Shown here piece by piece: positions 1 to 13,755 of a stretch of 64,000 bases of DNA (position 1 is its first letter; each line of letters opens with the position of its first letter). Under the pieces are notes generated by a model, which made no database searches, had not been told where the DNA came from, and worked only from the letters and a program-made list of their open reading frames with translations. The translations under genes were made by a program, and so were the position numbers. The DNA lies in the NCBI RefSeq assembly GCF_000003815.2, contig NC_049991.1, positions 993,259-1,057,258 on the forward strand, given 5' to 3'. The DNA comes from Branchiostoma floridae (Eukaryota > Chordata > Leptocardii > Amphioxiformes > Branchiostomatidae).

Positions 1-43
1 NNNNNNNNNNNNNNNNNNNNNNNNNNNNNNNNNNNNNNNNNNN
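1..43. other. Assembly gap (N)
   Basis: Run of N at the window edge. Confidence 0.99.
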
Positions 44-194
44 GGTTTTGACACAGCAAGATAAAATTCAAAATAGAAAGCCCGATAAAAACGACTAAAA
101 ATGTTTAAAAAACAGCCGGAGCCTAACCTCTGCTTGGAGAGTACAATCTTAGCCCAAGCCTTTTTGATATGTTCGTTAATGACTTAGTGACCTG

Positions 195-312
195 AAACAA
201 CAAGAGGGAGCGGGTAGAACAGAAACAATATATACAAATATCCTGACCGACCCGGGAATCGAACCCGGGTCCTCAAGATCACAACACAAGCAGCGGAACT
301 GACTGACCCAAA
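195..312 (-). mobile_element. tRNA-derived SINE copy (family 1)
   Basis: Read on the minus strand, 242-312 resembles a tRNA body with a good B box (GGTTCGATTCC) and flanking arm complementarity, followed by a TTGTTTCTGTTCT tail. Copies with the same layout lie at 9775-9910 and 38594-38750. The tail and the poor acceptor stem argue against a functional tRNA gene. Confidence 0.6.
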
Positions 313-1319
313 AACCTGACAGCTTGACTGGCGTCAAGTTGGCATTTTTACCTTGGTTTTCTCATTAGGCCAAACATATTTTATTTCTTGCTTCATGCAT
401 TCGCCTGTCCATTTTTCTTCATTTTTAATTTTGCATTCTCAAAAAATAGAGAATAGAAATTCAGTCCTGAGAAAAAATAATACAGATTTTGCTATCTCTC
501 TCACCCGTGTACATGTAAATGTAGTTCCAAATTTGAATGTTAGGGGGCTCAAACCTGCATCATTCTTGTCCTGACTTCGATAGCTATCTGCCACTCAAAC
601 AAAACCATTATGTCCGGGACAAGAGATACATTTAAAAAATGGCTATGATAAAACATCCTCATTAGATCTCATTAGTCATGCAAATTAGGGGCATTGTCCC
701 CAATTGAAACCAATCCATCCTGCCATTCTTGAGTTTGGAAGAACTTCTTCAAACACACACACACACAGACTCACACAAACACGTGCTAGTGAAATTAAAC
801 CTCCATGAAAATGGAGGTAACCATGGACCTACCATTTCTCTTATACAAAAGAATTATACAAAATGTATCTGGTGCAGTACTCCAGATATACTGAGGAGAA
901 AAAGGCACCAAGATGTCTTGATATCTGATATTGCATGGAAGGCAAACTAGACTGTCAGGTTCATTGGAGGTCAAGGTTACAAACAGTGTAGAGAGCTACT
1001 ACTTGTGCCAAGGGAATCCCAGGAGTTTTTTTCACTTCTTTCACTTCATTCAAGGTGTTTTCTAAAGGTCCTTGCTTCATTGTTAAGAAGACGAGCATGG
1101 GGTTGACTCACTAAACACATTTCTCCTAGAAGTACTGCTTCCTGTCCCCAATTGTGGTTCCAACCCTGGAGCATTAGGGCTATTAGTGCTCTACTCTACC
1201 TAGGAGGTTGAGCAGGCAGGTCAGCAGGTAATCAGGCCCAGGTGAGAATGTGCATGCAACCTGTTATAGGAAACATGTGTGTCCTCCTCCCACACGCTTC
1301 ATCTCTGGGGGGAGGGGAG
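313..1319. other. No gene recognised
   Basis: Unique-looking AT-rich sequence with a short CA-rich stretch near 752-790. No exon-like reading frame with splice sites was seen. Confidence 0.5.
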
Positions 1320-1925
1320 CAAGGTATGTTCACTCTGCATAGGTCAGTTTAATCCCTTGGGACCAACTCTGGGGGGGGAGGTATGTTAACTGTGCACCTG
1401 TCAGTCCCATCCCATGGGACCTACTCTGAGGGAGGGGGTTGGAGGAAAGGTATGTTCACTCTGCACATGTCAGTTCTGTCCCATGGGACCAAGTCTGAGG
1501 GAGGGGGGAAGATATGTTCACTGTGCACCTGTCAGTCCCATCCCATGGGACCTACTCTGAGGGAGGGGGTTGGAGGAAAGGTATGTTCACTCTGCACATG
1601 TCAGTTCTGTCCCATGGGACCAACTCTGAGGGAGGGGGGAAGGAGGAAAGATATGTTCACTGTGCACCTGTCAGTTCTGTCTCATGGGACCAAGTCTGAG
1701 GGAGGGGGAAAGATATGTTCACTGTGCACCTGTCAGTCCCATCCCATGGGACCTACTCTGAGGGGGGGGAAGGAAAGTTATGTTCACTGTGCACCTGTCA
1801 GTCCCATCCCATGGTACTGACAGGTGAGGGAGGGGACAACTCTGAGGGAGGGGGGAAAAGGAAAGGTATGTTCACTGTGCACCTGTCAGTCCCATCCCAT
1901 GGGACCTGTTGTGAGGGGGAAGGAC
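1320..1925. repeat. Minisatellite, about 57-88-bp unit, 9 units
   Basis: The anchor TATGTT recurs at about 1325, 1382, 1451, 1513, 1582, 1652, 1714, 1779 and 1867. Each unit carries TGCACCTGTCAGT, a palindromic GTCCCATGGGAC core and a GAGGGAGGGGG tract. Length variation comes from the G-rich spacer (62 against 69-70 bp). Open frames across it are by-products of the repetition. Confidence 0.9.
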
Positions 1926-2290
1926 TGTGCCCTGTCTCACACTGAAATACAGATGGGAAAACTCATCACATCGGACAACAACAATACTCTGTCGTCATAG
2001 GCCACCCTCCGTCACAGAGTAATACAATGTAACCTAAACAAAAGCCTTTGATAAAGGTACACTGTTACTCATCTCCTAGCAGGATACAGAGGTAGTGCAG
2101 GGAATAAGTAAGGGTGGGTCCAGAACACTCTAAAGCCACCTTCCGTCAATTGCAAGTACTCATTTTGAAGTAAAATTATGATTACAGAAGCATACTGTTG
2201 TAGTTATTTAATTTTTGTCTGCCAATTTTCGTATGTTTTCACAAACGCACCAACTTACGAAGGACCATTTGGTCAAAATGTGTTTTAGCG

Positions 2291-2560
2291 AAAGAGCTGT
2301 GTGCTCACAGCGAATGGGCTGCGTGCTCGGCGAACGACCTGTGTGCTCACAGCAAAGGGGCTGCGTGCTCGGCGAACGAGCTGTGTGCTCACAGCGAAAG
2401 GGCTGTGTGCTCGGCGAAGTACCTGTGTGCTCACAGAGAAAGAGCTGTGTGATCACAGCAAAGGAGCTGCGTTCTCGGAGAAGGAGCTGTGCCTCACAGG
2501 AAAGGGGCTGTGTGCTCGGCGAACTTAGCTCCGCAGTGTGCTCACAGCGAACAAGGACGT
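2291..2560. repeat. 42-bp array, left arm of fold-back element
   Basis: GCTGTGTGCTCACAGC alternates with GCTGCGTGCTCGGCGAAC at a 42-bp period (2297, 2339, 2381 and on). Because 42 is a multiple of three, the array stays open in several frames. These frames are not genes. Confidence 0.9.
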
Positions 2561-3774
2561 TACATCAGATGTAACGTCCTTGCAGCGAAGGGGCTGTTAC
2601 ACCAGGCTGAAGCTGGCCGCTGATTGGTAGCCGCCGATCCAGCCGCCGATTCGTCATTAGACAAAACATAGCATCCCATTCCAAAATTCCTAATTTCCTT
2701 TAAAAGCTTAAATGGATATCAAAAACTGCTGCATATAGTCTATCATTACCGATATATGTATATATAAACATAAATAATAACAGAAAGTATTATATCAACG
2801 ATTAAGCACAAATAATAGACCCAATTGGGTGGCCAACTCCAGCCTGGTCTAAAATCGGCTGCCCGTTTACGGCTTGTAGAGCAATCTGCTACTTATCTAA
2901 ACGTGACCCGTGAATTTTAAGACGAATTTAGATAGCGCATACCCTAACGTATTCAATACAAGTATCAAATCTTACGGGTCGGATTTAATTGATGAACTAG
3001 AGGGGAATTAACTAATTGGAAATACCAAAACAAAGGGGGCGCTAAAATACGCTGCCATGCGGCTTGTAGGGCAATCTGCTACTTATCTAAACGTGGTCCG
3101 TGAACTTTTAAGACGAATCTAGATAGCTTATACCCCAACGAATTCAATACAAGTATCAAATCTTACGGGTCGGATTTAATTGATGAACTAGAGGGGAGCT
3201 AATTGAGTTGAAGCAGTTTGGTCTATAAGAAATCGGCACTGAGCTCTAGTTCATTTAGTATATAAGCTATAAGTTCCTCTTAAATGTTAACGGGTCACGT
3301 TTAGATACGTTTAGATTGCCCTACAAGCCGTTTGGCAGCCGATTTTAGCCCCCCTTTGCTTGGGTATTTTCTATGAGTTAATTCCCCTCTAGTTCATTAA
3401 TTAAATCCGGCCCGTAATATTTGATATTTGATTTGAATACGTCAGGGTTTGCGCTATCTAAATTCGTCTTAAAATTCACAGGCCACGTTTAGATAAGTAG
3501 CAGATTGCTCTACAAGCCGTATGGCAGCCGATTTTAGACCAGGCTGAAGTTGGCCGCCGATTGGGCCTATTATTTGTGCTTAATCGTTGATATAATACTT
3601 TCTGTTATTATATATAACAGATCCGTTACATATATCAACAGACAACATCCAGCAGTTTTTAAAGGATATTAGGAATTTTTAGTTTCTTCGAATGGGCGTC
3701 TGAATGATGCTATGTTTTGTCTATAAATGACGAATCAGCGGCTACCAATCGGCGGCCAACTTCAGCCTGGTGCA

Positions 3775-3915
3775 CACAGCTCCTTCGCCGAGCACTCAGC
3801 CCCTTTGCTGTGAGCACAGAGCTCCTTCGCTGAGCACTCAGCCCCTTTGCTGTGAGCGCACAGCTCTTTCGCCGAGCACGCAGCCCCTTTGCTGTGAGCA
3901 CACAGCTCTTTCGCT
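3775..3915. repeat. 42-bp array, right arm (inverted)
   Basis: Reverse complement of the left-arm array, with fewer units. Confidence 0.88.
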
Positions 3916-3952
3916 AAATCACGTTTTGACCCAACGGTCCTTCGTACCAACT

Positions 3953-5559
3953 TCAAGATACACGGTGCACTGTAGGTGTTGGTGCTGGAATAAGTCAGCT
4001 GTCTACAATAGAATGTTGTTAGCTTTTGCATGCTGAAAACCTGTTATTGTCTAGATTCACCCAACTTTTCTGTGAAAAATCCAACAAATTAAATTGATAT
4101 GGCCATAATTATGCAAGTTGTGTCATTATTTGCATCATTTATGTCCATTGATGTCTCTCTCAAAATAAGTTACAATGTACAGTTCCTGCAAGGAGCTTTT
4201 ATTCCTGTCATATAGCACAATAACAATGCTAGTACATGTATAAGTTATATTTTCCTCATTAATTATGCAAATCAAGTCCTAAGTTGCATGATTGACATTT
4301 ATCTTTGCATTTATCTTCACATAAGATACATACATTAAAAAAAAAAAAACACCAACCTTTTCAGTGTATTCAAACTATGATTTCTTCCCTTCCCTTTCTC
4401 ATGCCCACAACAGAACAAAGCCGGGACCACTTGACACAAGTAAAAAGCTTTAATGACCTGAAACCCGCCCGGTGTCAGCTCAGAGCTGCACCTATGCTGG
4501 GAGTGGCCCTGCTTTAAACACATTGCCCTTGGCTGTTAGGAGAAAATTACAGGTTGCAGGCCGCTCCATAATGATACCCTGTCACAGCTCAGTAGGTAGT
4601 CAGGCCTAATTACCAGGACCAGACCAAGTGCTTTTAATGTTACCAACCCTCCTATCTCAGATGCTCATCCAGTATGGTTTATGACAGTTAAGTTTCTAGG
4701 TTGGCCCTGGGCCTACACAGGTGTGTGTATTGTGAGGAGTGCAGTTATTGTTTCTCACACTGTTCAGTCTGGAGGCACATTGGGTACCCTGCTGTGTGAA
4801 TACCAAATTCAATGATCAAATTTGAAAGTTAAAACTGTAAAAAAAAGTTGTAAGACATGAGATAGTTTAAATGCAGAAACTTTTGAGATGATTTTGTGGG
4901 TTCTGAGTGTCGTGATTCATTCCTCTTGGACAGTTTTACCTTTACCATATTGTGCATGATACGGTTCACAATGATCTTTTTTTTCTTCAAATCAGACAAG
5001 AGGCAAATCAGAACCAAGAAAATCAATTTTATGTGGCGAAAGACTTCCAGATTCGCAACTTGAACTATATACATACAGAGCTTAAACCACATTATGTTCC
5101 ATTGTTAGGTAGATTTTTATTTGCAAAGAGACAAGCCGTTGGGAAAGTTTGTTAATTTTCTATCGCACTTGTCAAAAGAATGTTGTATGTCAGGCCGCAT
5201 TCACGAAAGCGTTCATATATTCCAGTCCATGAGTTGTGAATTGATATTTTTCACTTAGGTAAAGCTTGCTTGTTATTTTTTTCTTTGACCCACCATTGTG
5301 CAGCCATGGTATCTAACTGGAAAAAAAATACTTGGCCAATATACAACTCATATGGACATGAATATATGCACAAGTGTGACAGGGCCTATATAAAGCAACT
5401 TGAATCATTCATAATACTAAAAAAAATGTACAAAGCCAAATTAACAATATCAAATATCTCTCTATTTTATTGACAATGCGAATCATTTGCTTACTATTCA
5501 AAATATACCTTTCTTGACCAAAAACTAGAAGTATTCAAATCAACAAGGGGTACGGTGGA
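3953..5559. other. No gene recognised
   Basis: AT-rich intergenic sequence with a poly-A run near 4337. No supported exon. Confidence 0.5.
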
Positions 5560-5773
5560 GTCTGCCTAATGACCTCAAACGACCTCAAACAGCCCTAATA
5601 TGCAGTGCAAAGGGAACAACGACCTTGTGTGGCACACTGGATACTGTAAATGCAGAGACATTCGCAGTGGTTTTCATTATGTTTGTGGTTTTCACAGTGG
5701 CTATTTGTTTCACTGCGAACTCAAAACCATGGTGAACATTTCCATTCAGGTTGTTTGAGGTGTTTAGGCAGAC
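5560..5773. mobile_element. MITE-like inverted-repeat element
   Basis: Begins GTCTGCCTAATGACCTCAAA and ends with the inverse (TTTGAGGTGTTTAGGCAGAC). The interior contains TACTGTAAATGCAG. A related copy lies at 5910-6103. Confidence 0.6.
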
Positions 5774-5909
5774 CAGTACAGTATAATATAATCATCATCA
5801 TAATATTATGTACAACTGGACAATTTACAAATGAACACACTTTGTACATTTTGCCTTGTCAAAAAAGTGATTAAGTCTTTTTGCAGAGTGAACAAATTAC
5901 TAGTAGTCA

Positions 5910-6103
5910 GACGACCTCAAACAACCTCAAAAGGGCTCTAATATGCAGTGTCTATGGGGCAACAACCTTGTGTGGCGCTCTAGATGCCACGGAAGGATAT
6001 CTTCGTGGTTTCGAATGGTCAGACATCGTTAATGGTACCTCATATGAGGGTGAACTGAACTGAACTGAACTGAACTGAGGTCGTTTGAGGTGTTTAGGCA
6101 GAC
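5910..6103. mobile_element. Second MITE-like copy with CTGAA microsatellite
   Basis: Shares AATATGCAGTG...CCTTGTGTGGC with the copy at 5560-5773 and ends in the same GTGTTTAGGCAGAC terminus. A short (CTGAA)n run sits at about 6050-6080. Confidence 0.55.
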
Positions 6104-7712
6104 CCATAGACAGACACATAAACACAGCATTTCCATTCACGGCAGCTTGATAGCTTGTTCAATAATACATATTGAAATGAGAACATTACAGTGCTTGCAT
6201 GTAATTTCCTGATTACATTCAGCCATAACAGTTTAATGTATTTTAGTGTCAATGGTGACAAGACACCATTTCAACTACTCAGTAGGCCAAGTGAAGTAGG
6301 CTTATAGTTATATACCTGAAGTAGGCTCATACACCTGTCTGAAATCTCTGCAAGATTCAGGAAAGCCACATTCCATTTCTCTTCAATACAATTTATTAAC
6401 AAAATATGCAGTCTGACAAGATGTGTGTCCATTCAAGTAGAGACAAAACCATTCCACTGTTTAGAACAAATCAAGGAATAGTTTTCTTCTTACTTCTGAA
6501 ATTCCTTCCTATATCATTTATATATATATAATTCTTTCCTGACACATTTTTCGTTTCAATTTTCGGCACTGTACTTCAGTGGGATCAAGGAGCTTTTCAC
6601 CACTTACTGTCCATACACAATGATACATGTATTTCTTTACCTAAATGAGTACATGTATACAAAATGAAATTATTTTCAAAGGAATATTGAAGCTGCTAAA
6701 CCTTATCATGTCTTTTTTCAATGAGTTGTTTGGCCAAATTTGGAGACAGTTCCAATTGACTTTGTGGTGCCCTGGTTGATGACTTTTGACCTGGTGGGTG
6801 AGTGAGAGTGGTCCTATGTTGATGCCTGACAAGGACATAAAAGGGGTGAGTCCATTTTCACCACAGGTGGACTTGACCTCCAGCTGTGGTGATCTAGGCC
6901 TTCCCATCCCCACCCAGTTGTCAGTGGAATGTCTGACCTATATACAGGACTAACTCTTGACTGGACCATCAAGAAACTATGGGGGGAGGTAGGCTTAGAA
7001 GTGACTATAATTTTCGAATTTGATTTAAAAAGTGTAACATTCATGTGTAACATATGTGTTTCTCCCACTTTGTCACACTGTCAATTGTCAACATTTAAGA
7101 AAATCTGAAAACTTGAAAGTACTGTACAGTATTCCAAGGAGGTTTCTTTTTAACCTTGAGTATTCAAAATGGAAAAACTTACATGCAACAGTTTCAAGTT
7201 AAACCCAGGAAGAAGTACCGCAAATTCTCCAACAGCGTATTATATAAAAATTTGGTATTGACTCAATTCCAAGATGCCGCACTGGGTTTTCAATGATACT
7301 TGTAATATTTTCTACTATTGGAGAACTTTCAGTAAAAATCATGCATTCCTGCCTGATTCTTAGAAGTTGTTAACCACTCATTGACAAGAAGACAGTTTGT
7401 TATCCTACCAAAATATTACAAAAACATAGACCTCTTAATCTCTCAAATTAACTTGAAGAAACTTAAAAAAAAAAAGACATACATGCAGACAGTGTGTGCT
7501 CTCAATCGGAGGAACCTTGCCACAAAAAAAGTATTGAAATCATAAAAATTTCGGTGGAAATTTCGGCTGAGCTTTGACAATATCTCTTTCAGTGCCAACT
7601 TAACCAGTCCCTATAACGTTATAAGAAATTGCATTTTCAAACTAATTATGCAGATAGCTATTTCTAAGCCTTGCAGGTGATGAAAAGGACAGTTTGAGTT
7701 GTGTGCTAGAGC
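6104..7712. other. Downstream flank / probable 3' UTR of CEP112
   Basis: No further exon was seen. An AATAAA on the minus strand at 6392-6397 is a possible polyadenylation signal for the CEP112 gene, implying a 3' UTR of about 1.3 kb if used. Weak evidence. Confidence 0.35.
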
Positions 7713-10700
7713 TCAGTATCTGGATTTGGCATCTAGTTCTTCTTGTAGAATGCTGGCTCTCTGTTGTAAGGAGTTCACCTAAGGACAAACAAAACAAGAG
7801 GTAACACCTGTGTAAGAACTTTCTTTCTTCCTTTAGTGCCCATGATCATTATGCTGATCATTATGGCACAGTCCTATTAAACGTCCTATACGAGGGACGT
7901 CCCTAGTTGTCGGAAGTTGTCGGAAATTAAGCATGACACAGGCTGATCCTAACTTCGTACATTTCACCCATCTCTGGACATGCATGGCTGAAGCGGATAA
8001 ATTTGTCATCATGAATGCTCCTTTTTGGATACAAAACAGATTTTTCAGATCCTCCTCGTGAGGTGGATCTCAGTTTCTAGTTATCTGAAATTGCAAATTG
8101 TCATCATGAACGCAAAAGCAGCGTTGGTTGGAATTACATCCTGGCACCTGCATTCACAGTTGTTGGCGTCATGTAGAAAGTAGAGTTGTAAACCTCATCC
8201 ACGTTGAATTTCAAAGAACTGAAAGACACCAGTATGTTGGTTTCCCAACTGTGCCTGAATTGATATATGACTAATGTTATCTCAACATTCGAGCTGTTAC
8301 CTTTGTTCAGAAAATAAATGGATCACTTTTCTTGCTTTTCATTGTGCCAACATTCAACAAACTTCCTAGGTCCAAGCTGTACTCCTCTGGGCAGCTAAAT
8401 CCTCTGACATTGTTATTTATCATCATGGTCAATTTCTACTGTTTTTCCAGTGACCTACAGAGTCTTGTAGAGCAGGGTTGTAGCCAGCCTGAAATCTTTT
8501 TCCATCCCCTCAATTTTGAATCCTATCAAGTGTCCAAGGCCTGAAACATTGCACCTTCCTACGCTATTTTCTGCATTTTGAGGAGTAAACTTTGCTGGTA
8601 GACTAAGCTGTTGAATGGCATCTGTTTGGGTAAAAAGTACACAAGGGAGACAGTTTTATTATATCTTTACATATTGATTTTTGTCTGTCATAGAAGATAG
8701 AGTGGGCAAAATATTTTTCTGTCCCCAGCTGCAAAATTCTGTCAAAGGACAGAAGGACGGGTGCTGGCTACAGCCCTGGACTAAAGCATGTACCTGTGCC
8801 TTGAGTGATGCGATGGTATCCTCCAGCTCCTGTCGGAGTGATGCAGGCATCAGGCCTCTCATCCTGTCCTCATACTGCTGCTGCAGGTGGGTTAGCTGTG
8901 GGGAGGGGGGCACACACTCAGTCAGCCACGCTTTTAGATCATAGAGCAAAGGGATTGTCCAATTTGGAAAGCATTCTTGCAAGTGTACTTCAGCCAGGTC
9001 TGCCAAAATTGTAAACATACCAGTACCTTAGGTTTATTGACCACAGAGACAAAGCTTGTAGAATAAAGCCACTGTTGAAGTGTTATTTTTGGCAAGAACC
9101 ATATTTAGAAGCTATTTTTCATCCAAAAACTACTATTTTGGGGGCATTTTTCCAAGGCCACTGCACAAGAATTTTGCTTATTCCATCACGTTTGATGGAT
9201 AAGAATTGACATGTAAAGGTGTCAGAAGAATACGGAATTTTGTTAGAGTCTCCAGAAAATTAGGGGAAGTCAGGAAGCCAGTGGAAATCAATGGAAGCAG
9301 TGATTATATGCTGAAGAATATAAAAAATGGCATGCTTTCAATGAACATAAAATATGTGGCAATAAAACACACCGTGATGGCTCCAGGAGAAAATAGTCTT
9401 TGGCCCAGCTACCTTTTTCCTACTGCAAAATGAAAATAAATGAATGTATACGTACAGAACTGCTGTACATTACCTTCTCTTGCTGGTCGATCTCTTGCTG
9501 CTGTAGCCTCTTCTCCAGGCTTCGTGCATGGCCCTTATGTGTGTCCACGTCCTGCTGCAGGCCTCTCAGGGCCGCACTGTGCTGTCGCTTCAACGTCTGT
9601 ACCTCCTCTCCCTGTCTGGTCTGGGAGTCTTGTAACCTGGTGATACAAGTACATGTTAGCATTTTAATAGCAATAAAACAGGCTGCAATATCCACCTGTA
9701 CAACCTGCAGGGCTTGAAATACACTGGTGCAAGTAGTGGACTATTAACCCTATATCTCCCTATTACTCACAGGGTGGGAACCAGTGAAACAACAGGGGAG
9801 CAGAAACAGAAAGAAACAACACGCCGACACCCGGGATCGAACCCGGGCCAGCGGATCACAAATCCAACGTGCAAACCGATTGGCCTTAGCAGTCTTTGAA
9901 CCCCACTGTTACATAGATACGATAATGAATGCATCAGTTTGGGGGATCCCACAGCGTTACCTCCTGTCTGCATCAGTCAGCTGCCTGCCACTGTCCTCCC
10001 TGATCTGCTGAATGGTGTCCTGTAGCTCAGAGATGGTCTCCGACTGTTTGGTGAGGCGCTGGGTGTACTCCCTCTCGATCTGTTTCAGGCGGGAGTTAGT
10101 CTTCTCCAGGGACTGTTCCATCTCGGTGGCGTGTTCTCTCTGCAGCTGGAGCTTCTGCTGTTCCAGTTCAGACTTGAACTTGTTGACTGTGGCTTCCAAC
10201 TCCCTGGGGAAACACAATCAGCATCACGGTTATTATAGAACTGGTTTAACGGTAATTTCCAACACAAAAATTGGACTCACCCAAATTTTCAACGAAACAG
10301 CACCAGTCTTTGTCAAGGAATGAAGCATCTACATCAGAGCTTTGCAACCATCGCTGAACAGAGACGGTGGGTGCCATACACTTCCTGCAAGTCACGTGTT
10401 CTATGTGCATAACATGACGTCATGACAGCAGTGGATTGTTCATTCATTGACAAAGATCGGTGCTGTTCAGTCAAAAATTTGGGTCAAATTTTTGCGTTGG
10501 AAATTACAGTTAAACTAGTTCAATGATGACTTCTACCAACACAGATGAACTTTCAAGTTAAGCATCACAGTTAGGTGTCGCAACAGTCTCATACAGTCAT
10601 GAACAGCTCCATGTGTCACAAGTAAGACCAAGTAAGGATAGAGATTCTCCTGATTTTCATATAGCGGATAAGACTATATCTAACTCTTAATTTAAAATGG

Positions 10701-13700
10701 GTTAATGTTTTACGGAATCCAATGTTTTTGAGGTTCTTTCAAGTGGTCCAACTGTTGTTGTTTTTCTTGGACCCTCATAACGTTCATTACGCATGTGATC
10801 AGACGTTCCTCAGGTTTATACTTAAGAGTACTGTAAATGGATTTAAGTTCATGGTCAAGTTAATTCTGAGGTAGAGTAAAGATGGAGTTTGCAGTTAAGA
10901 AAATTATAGTTACTGTAGTGCTACAGTCAGATAATAGGAGCCCTTATGGATGGCCAGTTGGCAGCCAAGTTAAGGTGCTATAGATGGACGAATCAGTCAC
11001 TTTCAGCAGTGCTGGTGTACCAACTGTCACTGATCTATATACATGACATTTACTACTGTGTATTCAATGTTTGAATATCTGGTCTGTTTCTGAATGGGCC
11101 TTTGGTTGGTTAGAATTCATGGGTAATCACCATAACAGGTACCCCCAAATACAATAAATACATTATAAGTTAACACTCTACAATGTACAATATGTAATGC
11201 CTAGACAAGGGGCAGGCGGGCAGGGCATGGAACAAAGTGGTAAAGATGTCAGCCACTGTACATATTATTTCTGTATTTACAATAAACATACTGTTCTATT
11301 CAAATATTCAAAGGCATTCAAAAGACAATTAAACATATTTCCTGTTCTAATGAGTTGAGAGATAATCAGATTACAACATTACAGCACTGTCCATCAGAGA
11401 CCAGTATACCCTGGGGGGCAGACTATCAGATCAATGCCTAATTGGTTGTAAAGGGAGTTTAAAGATTACAATCCCTCATCAACCATTATCTCAAGACACA
11501 CGCAAATAACTGTAGCCCGGGTCTGACCTCTTATAATCTTTTAGTCTTCTTCTTCTTTTTTATACGTGCTTAACCTCATCAGGCTGAGGACTCCAAGTAT
11601 GGTACGTAAGACGTACACAAGTAAGTTTTTCATCCACTCACATCGCACCATCGCACGTGTGGGGTTTCTTTAACGTACCTGCGGTATGGCTCTCCCCAAA
11701 CACGGGACCTCCATTTAACGCCTTATCCGAGGGATGGCCCTTGTCAAAGCTAGGTACTCATTTTCACCTGAGTAAAGCCATGTTAAGTGCCTTTCCCAGG
11801 GGCACAAGATCGATGACACGCAGCCTGATTCGAACTCGAGACCTCTTGGTCCCAAGACAAACACGCTACCTCTGCACCACGCGATCTCAAGTGCCACGCG
11901 ATCTCTTGTGATTCCTTAGGAACCTGTCACATGACAACTAAATTTGATATAATCACTACAACAGAATGTCAATTTTAAAGCAAAGGTTTTTTCGTAGAAC
12001 ACTGAAAGATGGGTTAGGATCCAGTTTTTTTCCAGCTCTTTTCCTTTCATGCCATTAGACTTGGATAGACACCTGTCCCTGATGTTCTTCTTCTTCACTG
12101 GACAAAGACTCTAGCCTTGAGCAAAAAGCAAACCAAGCTCAACATCAAACATGTGAGCTCAGGGCTCAAAATACTTTTTTCTGCATACCTGCACTGGTGC
12201 AGGTAACATTGAGAATTACCTGCACCAGACAAATTTTACATGCACCACTCTGAACCTTAGAATTATGAATCATACTAAATTGTTCAGGAACCATGCATTG
12301 CTATCTTTTCTTTCATACTACATCAATGCAGCTAATAACGATCCATAAATACCTCCACCTTAGGACCTTTATGTATAAAACCCAGAACATGGACCAGTGC
12401 AGGTTTGGTGCAGGTAGACACCAGAAATACCTGCACAGCTCCAATTTTACCTGCACTAACCTGCATATGCAGCCCTGGAGCCTTGCTTAAAACTGTCTCA
12501 TTGTATATTTGGAGGGCACTTGGATGGCACTTACAATATTACTGGGAATGTATCCACATTTGAAATGCTGGGACTAGCTTATTAATGATAAAGAAGCTGG
12601 TAATCAAGAGAGGTGTGGCAACCAGGTGTTCAGATGGATCCACCATTATTATTATTATCAGCGTTAAGTCTAAAGCTGTCTAAAGGTACTGTAAATTCAT
12701 GCTACATTCGAGGTGGTTTTATGGTTTTCGTTGTGGCTTCGCCTTGTCTAAGTGCTATGTACAGTACAGCATTATGATGTGTTGGAGGCACCTATTGCGG
12801 TGAGGACACACAAATACTAACAAGGCACAGACCCTGCCCTCAAACATTGATTACATACATGTATCTATCCCACTGCCCAAAACAACTGTTCTGTCTGCCT
12901 GTACCACCCTCAGAACAAACCTGCAGAGCTCCAATCCAACGTAAAGACAACTTTGCTATACAGCTGTGAAACATGCATTTACGGTAATACCGTAAATGGA
13001 GACATAATTGGCCAATCAATCAAGAAATGTTCTGACCAATCAGCCTTGAACTTTACCTGACCAGTACTAATAAGTACTATGGGCTCACTGGTTGATTACC
13101 TGTGGCTGGAAAATAAAAGGCCTCCGAAAATCACATGCATTCAAGCTAATCGTTCTTAATTGATTTCACAACTACCAACATTAGGTTCTTGTAAGTGATG
13201 ACTATGATAGTAAGACTTTTTGGTGCTTGAGTAATTGAGTTTGGTGAAGTGGTAGTTATTTGCCAAGATAGCATGCCAATTTCAGGTGATTATTGCCACC
13301 AACCTGGGTCATTAATCGGGTCCCAGTCATTAATGCTTCACAGGTGTGACCTGACAGTTATTCTGGGGTCAATGACTCACAGAGGGACTCACACATGTGA
13401 GGATGAGTACTTCTGACAGAGACAAGACTACAAAACCTCTTCTGACTTCAAATATGCACCTCTGTGGACCAGGGCGAACTGCTGGTGATGAACAAAAGCT
13501 TCAAACATGCCGACCTAATTGATGGACAGATGTATATATAAGTTTCATCAGCTTAATTACAGTACAACAAAAACTCAGCAAAGCAAAGTTAAATAATTTG
13601 AAGCTCTTCTCTCAAAGTGTGCACTAAGTTGGCACTCAACTCAGGACTTTAATTTCATCAGTGAACTATCTGGATAAAGGGGTTGGTGGAAAAGCCTGTC

Positions 13701-13707
13701 CAGCCTG

Positions 13708-13755
<48 letters not shown>

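Larger units (their letters stand above)
2256..3946. mobile_element. Fold-back transposable element with 6-bp target duplication
   Basis: The ends are inverted copies (TACGAAGGACC at 2256, GGTCCTTCGTA ending at 3946), flanked by the perfect direct repeat CCAACT at 2250-2255 and 3947-3952. Inward of each end lies a 42-bp array (about 2291-2560 and its inverse at about 3775-3915). Further in are AT-rich arms (2588-2860 against 3530-3770) and a core holding a repeated block starting CGGCTTGTAG, direct at about 2870 and 3058 and inverted in the right half. No coding region was found, so this is a non-autonomous element of unknown superfamily. Confidence 0.85.

Noticed and set aside
241-312. tRNA gene
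   Set aside because: Good B box but poor acceptor pairing, and SINE-type tails recur with the same head at 9775 and 38594.
1383-1820. 145-codon frame with SHGTYSEGGGWRKGMF repeats
   Set aside because: Minisatellite translation, not a gene.
2215-2574. Open frames with CVLGERAVCSQRKG-type repeats
   Set aside because: By-product of the 42-bp array in the fold-back element; both strands and several frames are open.
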